Part shown: piece by piece, positions 63,301 through 64,000 of the stretch | How the letters are laid out: each line of letters starts with the position of its first letter | Position numbering within the stretch: the first letter of the stretch is position 1 | Assembly (NCBI GenBank): GCA_032622095.1 | Contig: CP136067.1 | Location: 79,696,705-79,760,704 of the forward strand | Length of the DNA stretch: 64,000 bases | DNA from: Siphonodentalium dalli | Taxonomy: Eukaryota; Mollusca; Scaphopoda; Gadilida; Siphonodentaliidae | Direction of reading: 5' to 3' | Position numbers and translations under genes: made by a program | Notes under the pieces: generated by a model | Database searches by the model: none | Told to the model about the DNA's origin: nothing | The model's input: the letters and a program-made list of their open reading frames with translations, nothing else

Positions 63301-64000
63301 TTGATCCCTGTAACTGGCAGGAATATGACAAAAGTGGGAATCACTAGGTATAATTTTAGGCTCCAAACTGCCATGGGACATCAACATGAATAATGTTCAA
63401 ACTGAAATTTCTAACAATCCAATATTCAACCTCTAATTTATGATTTTTTCTCGATTTTCTTGTCTAGTTTATGATTGCCTGAATTTGCCTCATTGAGGAG
63501 AAACAGTGCCTTGTCACTTAACTTAAGTGAATCAATCTAAAGCTTTTTAGTCAAGTTTTTTTCTTCAAAACTCGACTTTTGATTTGACGAGGGACAGTTG
63601 GCCGATGGGTGTTTTATAATTTTTGGAATTTTAGTTTATTACCAGAATCGACACCTAAACACAGACAATCAGGCTAATCAATTTGTCTTACCTGAGTTAT
63701 GGCCCTTATTTTGTTCATTTTTAACAATTTTAAGACCATCAGCACGATAACTTGAATGATAATCAACCAATTTCTCTTCCACAACAATATCTCACCACAA
63801 ATATCAACCAATTTGGAATTCTTTTCTGATAGATGCACTCTTTTCGGCAAAAAAATTCAATGATAGTCATCTTTGATTCGCAACCCTTATTATTGGCTTG
63901 AATCTTTAGGATGACCAGGACAATGAAAAACAGAATGAAGAAATGTCGAGGAATGAACAGAAACCAAACAAAAGAAGCAAACATTGTCATCCCAAAGATA
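39290..64000 (+). CDS. FNBP4: FNBP4 (formin-binding protein 4) orthologue, 5' and 3' incomplete, spliced
   Basis: Seven exons plus a probable eighth give one open frame of 441 codons up to 63121, with every split codon matching across introns. The order of motifs fits animal FNBP4: a basic segment with RRTVLQL near residues 10-16 (human GRRPILQL), GLSLL-Y-DSDDE at about 59-72, an acidic Pro-rich linker, the short VASFLAEIQAI motif at about 143-152, then a WW domain with tryptophans at about 224 and 247. FNBP4 is a nuclear WW protein that binds Pro-rich formin segments and associates with spliceosomal proteins; this is family knowledge, not seen here. The exon holding the start codon was not found, and the second WW domain and Pro-rich C-terminus would lie beyond the window. 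Introns are long and filled with transposons. Orthology rests on remembered motif similarity and was not searched. Confidence 0.85.
39427..39687. mobile_element. TTAA paired-hairpin element in FNBP4 intron A
   Basis: The ends are TTAACCCTTTCATGACGG and ATGGAAGGGTTAA. Hairpin one spans about 39475-39542 and hairpin two about 39574-39643, both with TTATATATGCGAG-type arms and a CTCCCATAGGGAG-like centre. Confidence 0.8.
40233..40298 (+). CDS. FNBP4: FNBP4 exon B
   Basis: The exon is 66 nt between CATTTTCAG and the donor GTAATT. It begins with two bases completing the codon from exon A and ends one base into a codon. It encodes a short hydrophilic linker, KYGYNRSEDAENDATVPAAA followed by P, rich in acid and alanine. 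On its own it is too short to recognise. The support is the splice sites and the phase agreement on both sides. Confidence 0.7.
40374..41171 (+). repeat. Family 2 tandem-core element, about four units
   Basis: The head is the hairpin TAGCTCAACTTTACTTTGTA / AAGTTTGAGCT, then CCATCCGTCGTCCG. Four units of about 157 bp follow (GGGCTACAGGTCGTA, ATCATGAAATTTG, GACATGTAGATGGGAACGAG, GGTCATTCGGCCAAAAAAC, GCCATCTTGGATTTTACTC). The tail is AAGTTGAGCTACAGTGTCAT and CACTTTCATTT. Confidence 0.8.
41172..43208. other. FNBP4 intron B, mostly unassigned, with a family 3 fragment
   Basis: 41443-41690 begins GGAGGACTATAGTAATGACC and has weak family 3 similarity. A short hairpin with TTCGGAATTTGGG arms is at 42121-42160. 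Nothing else is recognised. Confidence 0.4.
43209..43574. mobile_element. TTAA paired-hairpin element, partly inside the tandem duplication
   Basis: The left end is TTAACCCTTCCATGCTGG. The right end is TCATGAAAGGGTTA, with the last A changed to T. Hairpins lie at about 43252-43325 and 43352-43420. The duplication breakpoint falls in the right arm of hairpin one. Confidence 0.7.
43309..45254 (+). repeat. 767-bp tandem duplication, second copy with a TTAA insertion
   Basis: Copy A 43309-44075 and copy B 44076-45254 are almost identical. B is longer by 410 bp: 395 bp from the TTAA element at 44569-44967, about 14 bp around ACTAACTACATG, and one base in a T run. TATAAAAGAATACAT occurs at the left edge, the A/B junction and the right edge. 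Confidence 0.88.
44569..44967. mobile_element. Youngest TTAA paired-hairpin element, empty site known
   Basis: The termini TTAACCCTTTACCCAACA are perfect 18-bp inverted repeats. Two 69-nt hairpins (44599-44667 and 44747-44815) each have perfect 27-bp stems. Copy A of the duplication reads GTTTGGCTTAAACAAAAATG across the same point (about 43797-43816), the exact empty target with one TTAA. There is no coding frame; a piggyBac-type transposase acting in trans is inferred from the TTAA. Confidence 0.9.
45461..45559 (+). CDS. FNBP4: FNBP4 exon C, GLSLL/DSDDE motif
   Basis: The acceptor is ATCTTTGTAG and the donor is GTAAGT. The exon encodes AEPVEEDD, then LTQRGLSLLNQYKDSDDESS and EDDN. The GL-LL--Y-DSDDE pattern matches the GLCLLGAYADSDDDD motif of vertebrate FNBP4, one of the two most diagnostic pieces of this gene. 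It starts phase 1 and ends phase 1. It lies just downstream of the tandem duplication at 43309-45254. Confidence 0.85.
45727..49540 (+). repeat. Family 3 tandem-core element, split by a family 2 element
   Basis: It starts with the hairpin CCCCGAAAAAAATATTTCGG + GGG and a GTCCGTCCGTCCGTGCG run. Units carry TTTCCGGATGATAACTTTAG, CCAAATTTGGTATGTG, CACAGGTCAAGTTCGAA and AGAGTTATGG. It ends GGGGGACACTGTGGCCGAGC. The family 2 array 46150-48540 is inserted within. Confidence 0.75.
46150..48540 (+). repeat. Family 2 tandem-core element, about 13 units
   Basis: The head AGCTCAACTTACTTTTGTAA and tail CTAAGTTGAGCTACAGTG match those of 40374-41171. About thirteen units of 145-170 bp alternate between AAAATTCAATCCATTGGCGC and TTTTACTCTTTGCATGACTA junctions, showing higher-order dimer structure. 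Confidence 0.85.
49869..51324. mobile_element. Pogo-like element, TA TSD, with truncated transposase ORF
   Basis: CCGTTCCGGTCGG..ATAAGTCGCATC on the left is mirrored by GATGCGATTTATCC..CCGGCCGGTACGG on the right, with TA on each side. It carries the 92-codon DNA-binding frame at 50746-51024 but no catalytic domain, so it is not self-mobile. Confidence 0.7.
50746..51024 (+). CDS. Pogo/CENP-B-type N-terminal DNA-binding ORF (transposase fragment)
   Basis: A 92-codon frame starts with MDKRGIKRKRLSYESSYKLK and continues VIKFANEHGNRPAEREFGVS then EKIIRDWRKKK. This is the Psq/Brinker-like helix-turn-helix typical of pogo/Tigger transposases: a basic arm, the FGVSEK turn and the RDWRK recognition helix, followed by GKRANRGK. 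There is no DDE catalytic domain afterwards. The frame runs into unrelated sequence and ends about 300 bp before the right terminus of the 49869-51324 element. It lies in the intron between FNBP4 exons C and D on the same strand. It could be a remnant or a stand-alone DNA-binding peptide. Confidence 0.6.
   Translation: MDKRGIKRKRLSYESSYKLKVIKFANEHGNRPAEREFGVSEKIIRDWRKKKDMIFVMRRGKRANRGKAAPRVSPNIIQVKIIRFIIHVPTHS
52060..52213 (+). repeat. Family 2 tail fragment
   Basis: CAGATGGGAGG, AGGCCATCAGCTGCCATTTT and AAAGTTGAGCTGCAGTGG form a worn last unit plus tail. A run of G precedes it at about 52036-52050. Confidence 0.6.
52225..53055 (+). repeat. Family 3 tandem-core element, complete short copy
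   Basis: The left hairpin CCCCCGAAAAATATATTTTT + GGGGG is followed by a CCGTCCGTGCGTCTGTGCG run. Several GATGATATCTCAAGTTTGGA-type units follow, and it ends GTCGGGGGACACTGTGGTCG + GCCGAC. TGTCCCCCGA and TCGGGGGACA are inverted ends. Confidence 0.75.
53325..53530 (+). CDS. FNBP4: FNBP4 exon D, acidic/Pro-rich linker ending in VASFLA
   Basis: The acceptor is TTGACTTACAG and the donor is a consensus GTGAGT at 53531. The frame is rich in Glu, Lys and Pro (KESEKAEKADGEGNEEES near the start, then repeated ETK-VP units). It ends SIDTEVASFLA in phase 0. Together with the first residues of exon E this gives VASFLAEIQAI, equivalent to LANFLAEIDAI in vertebrate FNBP4. Low-complexity sequence of this kind is expected in the N-terminal half of the family. 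Confidence 0.85.
53849..54683 (+). repeat. 140-bp direct repeats 560 bp apart in an FNBP4 intron
   Basis: TGGGGTGGGCTTATCTTTGA through TATAAAGTCTGAATATC occurs at 53849-53985 and 54546-54683, nearly identical. A GCTAACCCGCCCGAC end of the AGGCCTAAA family begins right after the first. Confidence 0.75.
55165..55556. mobile_element. Fold-back element, GCCACTGTCACCCC ends
   Basis: GAAATGCCACTGTCACCCCT, CAGTTGGGTATCCAGCTTTT on the left is mirrored by AAAAGCTGGGTACCCAACTG, GGGGGTGACAGTGACC on the right. Extra GCTGGGTACC boxes lie inside. No coding frame. Confidence 0.65.
56370..56633. mobile_element. TTAA paired-hairpin element in FNBP4 intron D
   Basis: The ends are TTAACCCTTTCATGATGG and CATGGAAGGGTTAA. 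Hairpins lie at about 56420-56488 and 56517-56583, with TTCTCTTATATATGCCAGG-type arms. It is closest to the copy at 39427. Confidence 0.8.
56662..57284. mobile_element. TTAGGCCAAAAA..TTTGGTTCTC element next to the exon E acceptor
   Basis: TTAGGCC, an A run and TTTTGGTTCTCGGGC on the left are mirrored by GCCTGAGAACCAAAAC, a T run and GGCCTTAA on the right. The right end stops about 20 bp before exon E at 57305. Confidence 0.6.
57305..57518 (+). CDS. FNBP4: FNBP4 exon E
   Basis: The acceptor is TTTTTTTTCAACAG and the donor is GTACAA at 57519. The exon starts in phase 0 with EIQAISEPTGSDD, completing the conserved motif begun in exon D. It continues through a Pro/Thr-rich stretch and a Glu/Lys-rich stretch to MVLK, ending one base into a codon that exon F completes as Glu. 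The frame reads on into the intron for several codons, so without the splice signal it would look like an unspliced ORF. A transposon ends only about 20 bp before the acceptor. Confidence 0.85.
57519..58970. other. FNBP4 intron E
   Basis: It contains the third CTTGAAAGGCTATGCTGAGG repeat (57955-58135). No other repeat or gene is recognised. Confidence 0.5.
58971..59181 (+). CDS. FNBP4: FNBP4 exon F, WW domain
   Basis: The acceptor is TTGTTTTCAG and the donor is GTGAGA at 59182. It encodes a complete WW domain. The first Trp (SVWERCLDEG) and second Trp (VTWEIP) are 23 residues apart, the aromatic strand HYYW sits between them, and a Pro follows the second Trp by three. After the domain, EYTQYLLLVREFEEKVERYK is probably helical and leads into a Lys/Glu-rich tail. 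WW domains bind Pro-rich ligands. The HYYWHTLTNKVTWEIP pattern is very close to the first WW of FNBP4. Confidence 0.92.
59212..59406. mobile_element. Second copy of the palindromic CAGTAATG MITE
   Basis: It matches 36018-36227 through GGCTTGTTGCCATTC and AAGCTCTC, with a decayed right end (GTCTACACAGTAAT). It lies 30 bp after the WW exon donor. Confidence 0.75.
59530..59710 (+). repeat. Worn family 2 unit
   Basis: ATCATCAACAATTTCCTC, CTCTAGATGGGAC, AAAAAACATGGCTGCCAGCA and GCCATCTTGGAATTCAC follow the family 2 order. Confidence 0.5.
60049..61979. mobile_element. hAT-like element copy 2, 8-bp TSD ATTCCTCA
   Basis: The exact duplication ATTCCTCA is at 60041-60048 and 61980-61987. The termini CAGGCCTCAGC and GCTGAGGCCTG are inverted repeats. 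The left arm has AAGGCGA/TCGCC repeats; the right arm has CTGAAGTCTCCCTAAATTTC repeats. It shares the GTCAAGTTTATTGCTTTAAT and CCTTATTGTTTATTTTA blocks with 24048-26300. There is no transposase. A TTAA element is nested at 60958-61711. Confidence 0.88.
60958..61711. mobile_element. TTAA element (TTAACTCTTTCG) with paired CGCATAAATGCG hairpins
   Basis: The ends are TTAACTCTTTCGATGCCAAG and GGCAGCGAAAGAGTTAA, with weaker CCAAGC / GCTTGG echoes. Two boxes lie near the left end: a palindrome CTCGCATAAATGCGAG (60977-60992) and TACGCATTTATGCGAG (61013-61028), the second being its diverged copy. There is no coding frame. It is inserted in hAT-like copy 2. Confidence 0.7.
62665..63121 (+). CDS. FNBP4: FNBP4 exon G, Lys/His/Arg-Ser-rich exon
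   Basis: The acceptor is TTAATTTCCAG and the donor is GTATGT at 63122. The first base completes the Gly codon left by exon F, and the exon ends in phase 0. About 150 residues: a KKEKKKK run, a Pro-rich stretch (KPQPPSGPPTP), then SDKHRSHRDRDRHKKKKKK and further SR/RH repeats, then an acidic helix-like end EVDIDVDDIDMALEMALEE. The last part may match the LELELVLERKKAEL helix of vertebrate FNBP4. The RS/HK-rich middle resembles splicing-factor tracts and I do not recall it from vertebrate FNBP4. Confidence 0.85.
63122..63909. other. FNBP4 intron G
   Basis: AT-rich. 63550-63720 has AAAACTCGACTTTTGATTTG and a weak GAGTTATGGCCCTT phrase like the family 1/3 cores. Otherwise I see nothing. Confidence 0.5.
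63910..64000 (+). CDS. FNBP4: Probable FNBP4 exon H, cut by window edge
   Basis: After AATCTTTAG at 63901-63909 a phase-0 frame runs open to the edge. It reads DDQDNEKQNEEMSRNEQKPN and continues with KRSKH, acidic then basic. Phase 0 is what exon G requires. The pyrimidine tract is only fair, and the composition alone cannot prove coding, so this is a likely but not certain exon. Confidence 0.5.

Overview
This is an AT-rich eukaryotic window. It has spliced exons with GT/AG borders, long introns, tRNA-derived SINEs and dense layers of nested DNA transposons. The repeat types suggest a marine invertebrate, most likely a mollusc or other lophotrochozoan. That is inference, because nothing here fixes the species.

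The one convincing host gene is on the + strand from 39290 to the right edge. It is an orthologue of formin-binding protein 4 (FNBP4). Seven internal exons (39290-39360, 40233-40298, 45461-45559, 53325-53530, 57305-57518, 58971-59181, 62665-63121) and a probable eighth (63910 onward) join without a single phase conflict. They encode a basic GR-R-VLQL start-like motif, a GLSLL..Y.DSDDE acidic motif, a short T/EVASFLAEIQAI motif split exactly at an exon border, a WW domain, and a long Lys/His/Arg-Ser-rich tract. The first exon and the C-terminal half are not in the window or were not recognised.

1-39289 holds no gene I can support. It is a patchwork of transposons. Elements with exact 8-bp target duplications lie at 613-1767, 7412-8392, 21084-23003 and 24048-26300, and a 5.2-kb one with a near-exact duplication at 31952-37161. 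The last splits a SINE and carries a broken PHD-finger/OTU-like transposon gene. The 24048-26300 copy carries a nested 273-codon intact ORF. Several families (1-8480, 16200-18700, 24167-24663, 32990-33450) share one design: a tandem core of about 125-165 bp (a pair of related cores in 16200-18700) next to a TCCG- or ACAG-rich microsatellite.

The FNBP4 introns are equally invaded. They hold long tandem-core elements (40374-41171; 46150-48540 nested in 45727-49540; 52225-53055), a pogo-like remnant with a DNA-binding ORF (49869-51324), a 767-bp tandem duplication (43309-45254), fold-back elements and another 8-bp-TSD element (60049-61979).

The most unusual signal is a set of short TTAA-flanked (piggyBac-like) elements. 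Most carry a pair of strong hairpins, and one copy has its exact empty site preserved in the neighbouring duplicate.
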